Part shown: positions 52,030 to 60,497 of the stretch, piece by piece
Position numbering within the stretch: the stretch's first letter is position 1
How the letters are laid out: each line of letters begins with the position of its first letter
Origin: an uncultured Flavobacteriales bacterium
Lineage (GTDB): Bacteria > Bacteroidota > Bacteroidia > Flavobacteriales_E > Vicingaceae
Assembly: GCA_905479325.1 (NCBI GenBank)
Contig: CAJQLW010000048.1
Coordinates: 1-64,000 of the forward strand
Direction of reading: 5' to 3'
DNA: 64,000 nucleotides
Made by a program: the position numbers and the translations under genes
The notes under the pieces: model-generated
What the model saw: only the letters and a program-made list of their open reading frames with translations
What the model was told of the DNA's origin: nothing
Databases searched by the model: none

Positions 52030-52642
52030 ATGATCCTAAAAATTGATATTTCATGACAAATCCGATATAATGATGATACATTCCTGCATCAAATGGAAGT
52101 TCGTTACTTCCACTATCGTATTTTCTAAATGGGAGAAACGAGGTATTGAATCTCCAATTCATAATTAAGTTATCGGTAAAGTTGAAGTTAATCCCGAGAA
52201 GAAATGCAAAGTCATTATCGCTAAATTGATTTATTTGTGGCTCTAATTCAAAGGGTCCATTTTCATTCTCCAAATAATAAGATAATAATCGGCTATAAGA
52301 AAGTCCTGCTTCGTAAGTGAATTTGTTTTTGTGATAACGAATCATAAATGGAATTTCAACATATGGCATTCTCAGTAGGAAAAAATCATTATCGTCTTCA
52401 CTTGGTTTCGCATTTTTTCGACTTCCTTTTTCAGAGTAGTTGATTTCAAATTGAAAGTCAAATTTGTCGTCTATTCGAGTAGTGGAAAATAATCCGGCAG
52501 AAATTCCTGCTTTGTCGAAACCGGCATATCCATCTCCACTTACTTGAGACGCATTCACACCGAAAGACGCACCAGCGTTGAATTGCTGAGCATAACTTGG
52601 TATACCTGAAACTAAGATGACAAGAATTAGCGTAACCCTCAT
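52019..52642 (-). CDS. PorT-like outer-membrane beta-barrel protein
   Basis: A 207-residue protein; the ATG at 52642 gives a clean signal peptide (MRVTLILVILVSGIPSYAQ), while an ATG 39 bases upstream adds 13 residues. The mature protein has the outer_beta-barrel_2 pattern: FNAGASFGVNASQVSGDGYAGFDKAG, DKFDFQFEINYSEKGS, EIPFMIRYHKN and a final HHYIGFVMKYQF. This family includes PorT-related barrels; the role is unknown. It lies seven bases or so after the Omp28-like gene, in one unit with ubiX. Confidence 0.8.
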   Translation of the reverse strand: MRVTLILVILVSGIPSYAQQFNAGASFGVNASQVSGDGYAGFDKAGISAGLFSTTRIDDKFDFQFEINYSEKGSRKNAKPSEDDNDFFLLRMPYVEIPFMIRYHKNKFTYEAGLSYSRLLSYYLENENGPFELEPQINQFSDNDFAFLLGINFNFTDNLIMNWRFNTSFLPFRKYDSGSNELPFDAGMYHHYIGFVMKYQFLGSYGK

Positions 52643-52687
52643 TGCAAAAAAACAGCTCGCATTGAAAAGGGTTCGTAGCATCAGGTA

Positions 52688-53617
52688 TTACTTAATGAAA
52701 GCGGAATTCGCTTGAATTACTTCGTATGCATTTGCATCGTTGTTAAATATAAACGCTACTACTTCAGAATTTTTTGCTTCCCACTCATTGTCTAACGAGA
52801 AAATGTATTGAATTTTCTCAGTTTCACCACTAACGGCAGGAAGAAGTTGCTTCCCAAACGTTCCATTCACCACATCCCTCAAGACATATTTGTGCTCATA
52901 ATTTTGAACATCTGTAGCTCCATCTAATTGCCAATCAATTATTTTGCCTTCAATAACGTATAATTGTAAGTGATATTGATTGGTGGAACTAGTATTCCAA
53001 TTAATTTCAACCTGTGCTCTTACTACATGATTTATAGAATCATAATAATTTCTTAGCGAAAGTGAGGCGGCAGGAGCCAAGTCTTTGGCAGCGTTTATGT
53101 CTGCTTCCCATTGTGTTTCAGCTTTTGCAATTCCAACTCTATTCACTATACCTCTTGGATTTCCGGAGACTTTAAATGCTTGAACGTAAGCAGCTCCATG
53201 TCCCCCAGGCACTCTAAAATCTCTAGTATACATGGAAGATCCTGCGGGGTTTGGTGAAGCAAAGAAACCGGTGTGAATTCCGACAGGGATTAATTGTTCT
53301 CCAAAAATTGACTTTAACCTAGTAATTTCTCTTGTCCCTCTTGGACAACTGGAGCATTTGTGGCCAGTAAACTCTTCTAAAACGATAAACCGTCTGGACG
53401 AATTATCAGCTCCTTGTGTAGTATCCCAAACATTGTTTGAAATAAAGTTTTTTAAGGATGTTGTATCATTCAATCCTAATTCAGGATCAGAGATAAATTC
53501 TACATCACCATCTAAAGATACTGAGCTTCCTAAATCTGCTGGTATAGGATCATCGATTTTATCACAGGCAAAAATTAATCCTATAAAGAGAAGAAGTATG
53601 ATATTGATTTTATTCAT
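52688..53617 (-). CDS. Omp28-related lipoprotein with thioredoxin-like motif
   Basis: A 309-residue protein with a lipoprotein signal (MNKINIILLLFIGLIFAC, lipidated Cys at 18) and an Omp28-type domain: FIVLEEFTGHKCSSCPRGTREITRL (a CxxC site, as in thioredoxin-like folds), LIPVGIHTGFFASPNPAGS, RDFRVPGGHGAAYVQAF, and a C-terminal beta-sandwich (EIQLYVIEGKI-like HLQLYVIEGKIIDWQLDG, YEHKYVLRDVVNGTFG). Omp28 proteins are outer-membrane or surface proteins of unclear role. Located between a DUF6029-like barrel and a PorT-like barrel. Confidence 0.85.
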   Translation of the reverse strand: MNKINIILLLFIGLIFACDKIDDPIPADLGSSVSLDGDVEFISDPELGLNDTTSLKNFISNNVWDTTQGADNSSRRFIVLEEFTGHKCSSCPRGTREITRLKSIFGEQLIPVGIHTGFFASPNPAGSSMYTRDFRVPGGHGAAYVQAFKVSGNPRGIVNRVGIAKAETQWEADINAAKDLAPAASLSLRNYYDSINHVVRAQVEINWNTSSTNQYHLQLYVIEGKIIDWQLDGATDVQNYEHKYVLRDVVNGTFGKQLLPAVSGETEKIQYIFSLDNEWEAKNSEVVAFIFNNDANAYEVIQANSAFIK

Positions 53618-53629
53618 GTTTTTTGATTC

Positions 53630-55333
53630 TTAAAAACTACTCGTAATTGATAAGTAAAGTCCACTTGACGCCGGAACAACTCTGCAAACACCACCTACAC
53701 AGAAAATACCTGCTCGTTGTCTTCCGTAAGTTAATGAAATTCTATTTCCACCATCGTTGTATCCTGCACTTACATTGTAATAATTATAAGCGGAATTAAA
53801 TTTGATTTTAGATACGGATTTGAAAATATTAGTGCCTTCTTGGAATGCTTTATCGCTTCCAACGTTATATTGATCTTGAACAGCGAAAAACCAATGAGGA
53901 GCAATTGAATATTCTATTAATAAAGTTCTCCAATCACCTTTATCTTGATTGGTGAATAAGGCTTGAATTTCTGTTCTAATCGAGTGTTTTTTGTTGATTT
54001 TATATGTTGTTTCAATTACTCCAACATTAGCAAATACATCTGCCTGTCCACTTTTCCCTTCAATAACGTTTTGGTTGTATTCCAAATACGCATAGGTTAA
54101 TTTACCTTTCCATTGTTTGTTTATTTTCTTTGATAAGGTTCCATTTACATCAGTGAAATATTTTTCTCCGGGAGTTAAAAATTTTGCGGTGTAACCAATT
54201 CTATCAGTAGTCTCGTCATTCAAATTTGTAGTATCCAAACCGCTTGCAAACGAAGCGTTAAGTTGAAAATCCATTCCGTATTTCCCCCCCAATGTGCTTC
54301 CTTTTTTGACTTTGTAAATTAAATCGGCTTGGAAAGCGAGTTCACCATTTAGTTGAACAGCATATGGGTATAATGTAGCTAACAAATTGTAAGTGTGTTG
54401 CTTCGTAAGTGCAGGCAAGTAATTAATTAATGCATTTTGTATTCCTTCGTTTCGATCTGACCTAAAACTCATGTTATCGTTTCGTTTGGCAGAAACGATA
54501 ATCCCAAGCCCTTTCTGAGAAAATGAACCTTGCAAAAATATGGCTTCTCCTTCGTGATAGATAAAACCATTGTCACCAGAAGGATCGTTTATTTTCTTAG
54601 CATATTCTGCCATGAAATTAACTTTACCTCGGTTGATATTAATTCTACCACCATAGTTTGCTACATTCTCAGGTAAAATAAACGATGAATTATCGTCTGT
54701 TTGATATTTGCTCACAAAACTTCCACCTATTTGAACTCTAGTTTTATTCTCTTCCAAAGAAGGGAATAACTCGTTTAGATTAATGTCTGCATCAAATGCA
54801 CGAACGATGCCTGGGGCAAAATCAAAAAACAATCTTTGTTTACCTGTTAGACCAGTTAAATTAATTCCTTTAATCGGTTCGTATTTTACTCTAATTCCCT
54901 CAAGTGCGTTATCATAACCGAGACCTCTTTCTTCATAAGTTCTTAAGGTTAATCCACTTCCAAACTGTTCATAAAAACTACCTACGGTAACTCCTAGTTT
55001 GTCTTTGGTAAATGAAACATATCGATACATAATACCAGAGTTATTGCCATATCCTTCAGGGTAACCTAATAATTGATTGAGGTAGCTTTCATATCTAATT
55101 CCTGCCGAGAATCCACCATTGGTATAAATTACATTTAAAAAAGCATTGGTTCTATATCGTTCAGGAACTTCTTCAGCCCCAATTACTGAGTCTTCTTGAT
55201 AGATTTGGCCTTCAATTTGAAAGTTTCCCCTAATTTGACCCCGATTTAAGATTTCATCCACACTCTGAGCAGTAAGCGAAAAGATGCCAAAAAGAATTAA
55301 TAAACTTAAAATCAGAAACTTTAATAAATTCAT
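53630..55333 (-). CDS. DUF6029-like outer-membrane protein
   Basis: A 567-residue secreted protein (signal peptide 1-22, ending FSLTAQ) with a barrel-type strand pattern over its length: IRGNFQIEGQIYQEDS, FSAGIRYESYLNQLLGYPEGY, TVGSFYEQFGSGLTLRTYEERGLGYDNALEGIRV and a C-terminal final strand GLYLSITSSF ending in Phe. The block GSFYEQFGSGLxLRxYEER is typical of the DUF6029 family that accompanies Omp28 proteins. A Cys pair (CVGGVC) lies near the C-terminus. Function unknown. Confidence 0.8.
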   Translation of the reverse strand: MNLLKFLILSLLILFGIFSLTAQSVDEILNRGQIRGNFQIEGQIYQEDSVIGAEEVPERYRTNAFLNVIYTNGGFSAGIRYESYLNQLLGYPEGYGNNSGIMYRYVSFTKDKLGVTVGSFYEQFGSGLTLRTYEERGLGYDNALEGIRVKYEPIKGINLTGLTGKQRLFFDFAPGIVRAFDADINLNELFPSLEENKTRVQIGGSFVSKYQTDDNSSFILPENVANYGGRININRGKVNFMAEYAKKINDPSGDNGFIYHEGEAIFLQGSFSQKGLGIIVSAKRNDNMSFRSDRNEGIQNALINYLPALTKQHTYNLLATLYPYAVQLNGELAFQADLIYKVKKGSTLGGKYGMDFQLNASFASGLDTTNLNDETTDRIGYTAKFLTPGEKYFTDVNGTLSKKINKQWKGKLTYAYLEYNQNVIEGKSGQADVFANVGVIETTYKINKKHSIRTEIQALFTNQDKGDWRTLLIEYSIAPHWFFAVQDQYNVGSDKAFQEGTNIFKSVSKIKFNSAYNYYNVSAGYNDGGNRISLTYGRQRAGIFCVGGVCRVVPASSGLYLSITSSF

Positions 55334-55370
55334 GTAACAGTAGGTTGGGAGATTTCTAGAGGCTTAAAAA

Positions 55371-55404
55371 TAAAAAAAATCTGAGTGACATGCTACTCAG
55401 ATTT
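55371..55404 (-). terminator. Intrinsic terminator of tlpA-like gene
   Basis: A 10-base stem: AAATCTGAGT (55377-55386) with ACTCAGATTT (55395-55404), loop of eight bases. On the minus strand the stem is followed by a T-rich tract (about 55378 down to 55364). It separates the thioredoxin-like gene from the DUF6029-Omp28-PorT-ubiX unit, so that unit needs its own promoter. Confidence 0.75.
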
Positions 55405-55425
55405 TATATTCAGTACAAAATGAAC

Positions 55426-55941
55426 TTATTCAATGCTTTCTCCTTTTGATAATTTTTCAACCAATTCCAATAATTCGTCCTCGTCTCCTTCTGAGTATGA
55501 GTTGTGTTGCCAAACAATTTTACCCTCTCCATCCACTAAAAATGTATGAGGGACATTGTTAACTCCTAATGCTCGTTTAAGATCTCCATTTGGATCGATA
55601 TATACATCGTATTCCCACCCTTTACCATTCACATATGGAGCTACTTTAGCCATATTTCGAGTATCATCAATTGAAATTGCAACTAATTTAACACCTGTTT
55701 CATCTACCCAATCATCATAAACTTCGGCGATGTTGTTTAATTCTCTTTTACAAGGACTGCACCATGTTGCCCAGAAATTAAGAATAATTGGTTTGCCACC
55801 ATTTTTGATGTCACCTGTATTGAAAGTGGTTCCATCCATTTTTTTGACATCGATTGAGGGAATAGTTTTGCTGCTTTGAGCAACAGATATGCTAACTAAG
55901 CAGATTAATGTAGCAGTAAAAATTGATTTTGTAATTTTCAT
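55426..55941 (-). CDS. TlpA/ResA-family thioredoxin-like protein
   Basis: A 171-residue protein from the ATG at 55941, which gives a signal peptide (MKITKSIFTATLICLVSISVAQ); an ATG at 55992 would add 17 residues. The redoxin domain has NFWATWCSPCKRELNNIAEVYDDW (CxxC) and cis-Pro NVPHTFLVDGEGKIVWQHNSYSEGDE. Such periplasmic proteins reduce disulfides, for example in cytochrome c maturation or in surface proteins. Its neighbour Omp28 also has a CxxC site. Confidence 0.9.
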   Translation of the reverse strand: MKITKSIFTATLICLVSISVAQSSKTIPSIDVKKMDGTTFNTGDIKNGGKPIILNFWATWCSPCKRELNNIAEVYDDWVDETGVKLVAISIDDTRNMAKVAPYVNGKGWEYDVYIDPNGDLKRALGVNNVPHTFLVDGEGKIVWQHNSYSEGDEDELLELVEKLSKGESIE

Positions 55942-56020
55942 AGTAAAATAGTTGGGGTTTTTATACTTCATGCAATCCAAATATGATACCAAAGTATAGA
56001 TTAGGATAATTCGAAACTCT

Positions 56021-56028
56021 TATATTTG
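56021..56028 (+). promoter_or_regulatory. -7 box for the T9SS cargo gene
   Basis: TATATTTG is a full match to TAnnTTTG, 14 bases before the ATG at 56043; transcription would start near 56033. The -33 position is poor. Confidence 0.4.
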
Positions 56029-56042
56029 TAAAAAATAAAATT

Positions 56043-56810
56043 ATGGGAAAAAAATTACTTTTTGCTTTTTTAATATCATTTGGTTTCGCAGCTAATGCTC
56101 AAACCATACTTATAAAAGATACTTCAGGAACTGTGGTTAATGGAGATACCGTTACATTCACTGAATACTATAGAGTTGGAGATCCAACAACTTGGGATCA
56201 CAAACAATTTGTTACCGTTATGAATAACAGCACAGATACTATGGTTTTAACTTTGAGTAGGTCAGAAATTCAGATTATTCCGGGATCTTATGACTTCTAT
56301 TGTTATGGTCAAACTTGTTTAGTTCCGGTGAAAGCAGGTGACCAGCCATTTAGAACTTCAACTACTGATACTGTAAGAGTTGATCCTGGAGCAATTACCG
56401 CTGGAGATTCTCCATTTACAGTTTACTTGGATTCTGCAACAAGTGGGACAGCAATCTATCAATACGAGTTTAGCGATAAGCGAAATAGATCCAATAATGC
56501 ATCATTCTTTATTCGTTGGATCATCAGAAATGTAACATCTTTGGATGAAAATGTATTGAACGGTAATTTTTCAATATATCCAAATCCGGCTAAGAGCAAT
56601 GCAACACTAAATTTTGAAGAAGCATTAAATTATAATCGTCAATCAGTTGAGATGTTCAACATCTTGGGCGAGCAAGTATTTTCCTCACCTTTGAACAAAG
56701 GAGTACGCTCTTTTGAGCTAAATGTTGAGGGTCTTTCCAAAGGTATATACTTTGTGAATGTGGTTGCAGACGGTAAAAGAATTAGCTCCAAGAAAATGAT
56801 AGTGAAATAG
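56043..56810 (+). CDS. Secreted protein with type A T9SS C-terminal sorting domain
   Basis: A 255-residue protein: signal peptide (1-20, ending FAANAQ), a beta-sandwich-like domain (~25-165) containing a Cys pair (CYGQTC), and a C-terminal sorting domain of ~75 residues with FSIYPNPAKSNATLNF, VEMFNILGEQVF and LNVEGLSKGIYFVNVVADGKRISSKKMIVK. This domain directs passage across the outer membrane by the type IX system and surface attachment. The cargo function is unknown. Divergent from the thioredoxin-like gene. Confidence 0.9.
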   Translation: MGKKLLFAFLISFGFAANAQTILIKDTSGTVVNGDTVTFTEYYRVGDPTTWDHKQFVTVMNNSTDTMVLTLSRSEIQIIPGSYDFYCYGQTCLVPVKAGDQPFRTSTTDTVRVDPGAITAGDSPFTVYLDSATSGTAIYQYEFSDKRNRSNNASFFIRWIIRNVTSLDENVLNGNFSIYPNPAKSNATLNFEEALNYNRQSVEMFNILGEQVFSSPLNKGVRSFELNVEGLSKGIYFVNVVADGKRISSKKMIVK

Positions 56811-56830
56811 AAATTTGAAAATCACTGAAA

Positions 56831-56852
56831 GGGGCTTTAAGCCCCTTTTTTT
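56831..56852 (+). terminator. Intrinsic terminator of the T9SS cargo gene
   Basis: GGGGCTT (56831-56837) pairs with AAGCCCC (56839-56845), or as GGGGC/GCCCC with a five-base loop, followed by seven T (56846-56852). The last bases of the T-tract, with 56853, form the stop codon of the convergent sirtuin gene. Confidence 0.85.
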
Positions 56853-57534
56853 ATGCAATAAGTTTTTTGATTATACTATTCATCCCTTCAATAGCTCCTC
56901 CTTCAATGATTGTAAATTTTTGATTTCCGTTAAGTGTTGGTGGATTTGGATCAATGAGGTAACAATCGCAATTTTGATTAACTGAATATGCAATGTTAGC
57001 TGCGGGGTACACATTCAAGGAAGTTCCTATTACAATTAGTATTTCAGCTTCTTGAGCAATTTGTAAAGCCCTATTCATTTCTGGAACATCTTCACCAAAC
57101 CAAACAACATGAGGTCGCAATTGTGTTCCTTTTTCACATAAGTCTCCTAGCTGTATATCTTTGTATTGCCAATCGTAAATTAAATTGTAATGTTTTTCAC
57201 TTCGGACTTTTTTCAGTTCGCCATGCAAATGCAACACATTTTCCGAACCTGCCCGCTCATGTAAATCATCAATATTTTGGGTAATAACCGTAACGTCAAA
57301 TTTATTTTCCAGCTCCGAAATGAGATAATGCGCAGAATTAGGCTCAACTTGGGATAATTGTCTTCTTCTCAGGTTGTAAAAATGTAATACCAGTTCTGGA
57401 TTTTCTTTCCATGCTTGTGGAGTTGCAACTTCTTCTACTTTGTAATTCTCCCAAAGCCCATCATTATCTCGGAAAGTCTTAAGCCCACTTTCAGCACTCA
57501 TTCCTGCACCGCTAAACACGATTAATTTTTTCAT
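56851..57534 (-). CDS. Sir2-family NAD-dependent protein deacylase
   Basis: A 227-residue class III sirtuin from the ATG at 57534; upstream codons exist but MKKLIVFSGAGMSAESGLKTFRD is the standard family N-terminus. Features: GAGMSAESG (NAD site), VTVITQNIDDLHERAGSENVLHLHGEL (catalytic His in HLHG), LRPHVVWFGEDVPEM and VIGTSLNVYPAANI. The usual zinc-binding cysteines are reduced, as in the bacterial CobB-like forms without a metal ribbon. Its role is removal of acyl groups from lysines. Confidence 0.9.
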   Translation of the reverse strand: MKKLIVFSGAGMSAESGLKTFRDNDGLWENYKVEEVATPQAWKENPELVLHFYNLRRRQLSQVEPNSAHYLISELENKFDVTVITQNIDDLHERAGSENVLHLHGELKKVRSEKHYNLIYDWQYKDIQLGDLCEKGTQLRPHVVWFGEDVPEMNRALQIAQEAEILIVIGTSLNVYPAANIAYSVNQNCDCYLIDPNPPTLNGNQKFTIIEGGAIEGMNSIIKKLIA

Positions 57535-57628
57535 TCTTAGGTTATTTGTACGACGTAAAATACGATTGAGTTTTTTCGTAGAACCAATCGACAATTCGTA
57601 CCTTTATCGGCCTTTTAAATTAGTAAAT

Positions 57629-59899
57629 ATGGCCGACTCAAGAAAGCAGATAGAAGCGTTAGATTACCATTCAGATGGAAAGCCAGGAAAGATTGAAGTT
57701 AGACCAACAAAACCATACAGCACGCAGCGTGACTTAGCGCTAGCTTATTCACCCGGAGTTGCTGAGCCTTGTAAGAAAATCGAGCAAGATAAAGACCTTG
57801 CTTATAAGTATACAGCAAAGGGTAATTTAGTTGCTGTTATATCAAACGGAACAGCAGTTTTGGGGCTTGGAGATATTGGTCCCGAGGCATCAAAACCTGT
57901 GATGGAGGGAAAGGGCCTACTTTTTAAGATTTTTGCAGATATTGATGTTTTCGACATTGAGGTGGATGCCAAGGAGGTAGACAAATTTGTAGAAACAGTA
58001 AAAGCAATTGCACCAACATTTGGTGGCATTAACTTAGAAGATTTAAAAGCTCCTGAGTGCTTTGAAATCGAAAGGCGTTTAAAGGAGGAGTTGAATATTC
58101 CTATTATGCATGATGACCAGCATGGAACTGCAATAATTTCTAGTGCTGCTTTGCTGAATGCTTTAGAACTTGCTGGAAAAAAAATTAGTGAGGTAAATAT
58201 TGTAGTAAATGGAGCTGGAGCTTCGGCTATGGCATGCATTAAACTTTATGTTTCGTTAGGTGCGAAGAAGAAGAATATTGTGATGTTGGACAGCAAAGGA
58301 GCAATACGGGCTGATCGAGGGGAGTTGAATAAGTACAAAGCTGAATTTGCTACAACAAAGAATGTAAGCACACTTGAAGATTGTATGAAAGACGCCGACG
58401 TGTTTTTGGGGCTTTCGAAAGGGAATATTGTAACACCGGCTATGATTAAGTCAATGGCTAAGAACCCTATCGTTTTTGCACTCGCAAATCCGGACCCTGA
58501 GATTCCATATAAAGAAGCATTGGCTGCACGAGAAGATATTATCATGGCAACTGGCCGATCTGATCACCCTAATCAGGTGAATAATGTATTAGGGTTTCCA
58601 TTTATTTTTCGAGGAGCGTTAGACGTTAGAGCAACATCGATAAACGAGGCGATGAAATTGGCTGCTGTAAAAGCAATTGCTAAGATAGCTAAAGAACCTG
58701 TTCCAGAAGAAGTTAATGAAGCTTATGGATCAAGAAATTTATCCTTTGGAAGGGATTTTATTATACCAAAACCGATGGATCCTAGGTTGTTAATGACCAT
58801 CGCTCCGGCTGTTGCAAAAGCAGCTATAGCGTCTGGTGTAGCTCAACAGCCTATTACAGATTGGGGTAGATACAAAATTGAGCTAAGCAGAAGATTAGGC
58901 CTAGATAATAAGCTAATCAAGAACATGACAGAAAGGGCGCAGCGAAAACCACAACGTATTGTTTTTGCTGAGGCAGACAACTACAAAGTGTTAAAAGCGG
59001 CTCAAATTGTAAAAGATGAAAGTATTGCTACTCCAATATTGTTGGGTAATCATGAACGAATTGCTCGATTGGTGAAAGAAAATAATTTGGAGTTGGATGG
59101 TGTTCAGATTATCAATCCGAAGGATGAAGAGAGAACTGCACAACGTTATGCATACGGAGATGTGTTCTTTAAAAAACGCCAAAGAAGAGGCCTCACGCAA
59201 TATGAGGCTAGACACAAAATGAAGGACAGGAACCATTTTGGCGCCATGATGGTGGAACAGGGTGATGCAGATGCACTAATTAGTGGAATTACAAGAAACT
59301 TTCCTGAAACGATTCGCCCCGCACTTCAAGTAATCGGCACTCAAAAAGGGGTGAGTAAAATTGCAGGGATGTATATTTTAATTACTAAAAGTGGCCCTGT
59401 ATTTTTTGCAGATACAACCATAAATGTGAATCCCACTGCTCAAGATTTGGCTGACATAACCTATCTTGCGGCTAAATCAGTTGAACGTCTCAAAATCAAA
59501 CCTCGAATTGCAATGTTGTCCTTCGCAAATTTTGGTTCAACTGATTTTGAAGAATCAAAAAAGGTAAGTGACGCAGTAAAGATTTTACACAGAGACCATC
59601 CTGAATTAGTTGTTGATGGAGAACTACAGGCAAACTTTGCCTTAAATAAAGAAGCCATGAGAGAAACATTCCCTTTTTCAAAGTTGGTGAATAAAAAGGT
59701 GAATGTCTTAATTTTTCCGAATTTATCTGCAGGTAATATTGCTTTTAAGCTGGTTCAAGAAATGGGCGAAATAGAAGCTATTGGTCCAATATTACTAGGC
59801 CTAGAAAAACCAGTACATATTTTACAATTGGGCAGTAGTGTGCGAGAAATAGTGAACATGGTGACAATTGCAGCAGTAGATGCCCAAACAAGAAAATAA
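57629..59899 (+). CDS. maeB: NADP-dependent malic enzyme with phosphotransacetylase-like C-terminus
   Basis: A 756-residue two-part enzyme from the ATG at 57629 (MADSRKQIEALDYHSDGKPG); an in-frame start at 57566 is unlikely. The N-terminal ~420 residues are the malic enzyme (ALAYSPGVAEPCKKI, GNLVAVISNGTAVLGLGDIGP, MHDDQHGTAIISSAALLNALEL, VVNGAGASAMACI), converting malate to pyruvate. The C-terminal ~330 residues are phosphotransacetylase-like (RIVFAEADNYKVLKAAQI, DADALISGITRNFPETIRPALQVIG) and act as a regulatory domain in MaeB. ruvA follows with no gap. Confidence 0.95.
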   Translation: MADSRKQIEALDYHSDGKPGKIEVRPTKPYSTQRDLALAYSPGVAEPCKKIEQDKDLAYKYTAKGNLVAVISNGTAVLGLGDIGPEASKPVMEGKGLLFKIFADIDVFDIEVDAKEVDKFVETVKAIAPTFGGINLEDLKAPECFEIERRLKEELNIPIMHDDQHGTAIISSAALLNALELAGKKISEVNIVVNGAGASAMACIKLYVSLGAKKKNIVMLDSKGAIRADRGELNKYKAEFATTKNVSTLEDCMKDADVFLGLSKGNIVTPAMIKSMAKNPIVFALANPDPEIPYKEALAAREDIIMATGRSDHPNQVNNVLGFPFIFRGALDVRATSINEAMKLAAVKAIAKIAKEPVPEEVNEAYGSRNLSFGRDFIIPKPMDPRLLMTIAPAVAKAAIASGVAQQPITDWGRYKIELSRRLGLDNKLIKNMTERAQRKPQRIVFAEADNYKVLKAAQIVKDESIATPILLGNHERIARLVKENNLELDGVQIINPKDEERTAQRYAYGDVFFKKRQRRGLTQYEARHKMKDRNHFGAMMVEQGDADALISGITRNFPETIRPALQVIGTQKGVSKIAGMYILITKSGPVFFADTTINVNPTAQDLADITYLAAKSVERLKIKPRIAMLSFANFGSTDFEESKKVSDAVKILHRDHPELVVDGELQANFALNKEAMRETFPFSKLVNKKVNVLIFPNLSAGNIAFKLVQEMGEIEAIGPILLGLEKPVHILQLGSSVREIVNMVTIAAVDAQTRK

Positions 59900-60481
59900 A
59901 TGATTGCACACATTAACGGTAGATTAGTTGAAAAGAGTCCAACGCACGTTGTAATTGAATGCAATGGGGTAGGCTATAAATTAAACATTTCATTAAATAC
60001 CTATTCAAATATTGGAGAGTCAGAAAGCTGCAAGCTTTTTACTGAGTTTATTGTAAGAGAAGATGCTCAACTCTTGTATGGCTTTAAAGATGTTTCTGAA
60101 CGTAGACTTTTTCAACTTTTGATTTCAGTTTCTGGTGTTGGTCCGGCAACTGCTTTGTTGGTTTTGTCATCTGCAGATGCAGAAGAAATTCAACAAGCAA
60201 TTCTAAGTGGAAATGCAGCATGGTTTAAAGGTGTTAAAGGCATTGGCCCAAAATCGGCACAAAGAATTATCATTGACTTAAAAGATAAAATCTCAAAAGA
60301 AAATATTTCTTCTGATAATTCTATTGGTTTAAACAATACTGTGAAGGAAGAATCGTTATCGGCTTTGGTAAACCTAGGTTTTAACAAAAATTTAGCCGAA
60401 AAGATGATCCAAAAAATACTAATAGCGAATCCATCTTCAGCGGTAGAAGATGTTATAAAACAAGCATTAAAAGGGTTGTAA
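59900..60481 (+). CDS. ruvA: Holliday junction DNA helicase subunit RuvA
   Basis: A 193-residue protein that binds Holliday junctions with RuvB. It has the OB N-terminus (MIAHINGRLVEKSPTHVVIECNGVGYKLNI), two helix-hairpin-helix motifs (LLISVSGVGPATALLVLS and GVKGIGPKSAQRIIIDLKDK), and the C-terminal RuvB-binding domain (LVNLGFNKNLAEKMI). Its ATG directly follows the maeB stop, and sprA begins 17 bases later; the order maeB-ruvA-sprA is common in Bacteroidota. Confidence 0.96.
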   Translation: MIAHINGRLVEKSPTHVVIECNGVGYKLNISLNTYSNIGESESCKLFTEFIVREDAQLLYGFKDVSERRLFQLLISVSGVGPATALLVLSSADAEEIQQAILSGNAAWFKGVKGIGPKSAQRIIIDLKDKISKENISSDNSIGLNNTVKEESLSALVNLGFNKNLAEKMIQKILIANPSSAVEDVIKQALKGL

Positions 60482-60497
60482 AAGTAGTAAACGAGAT

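Noticed and set aside
57802-58239. A 145-codon open frame on the minus strand inside maeB
   Set aside because: The malic enzyme motifs on the plus strand are complete here; the opposite frame has no recognisable protein features.
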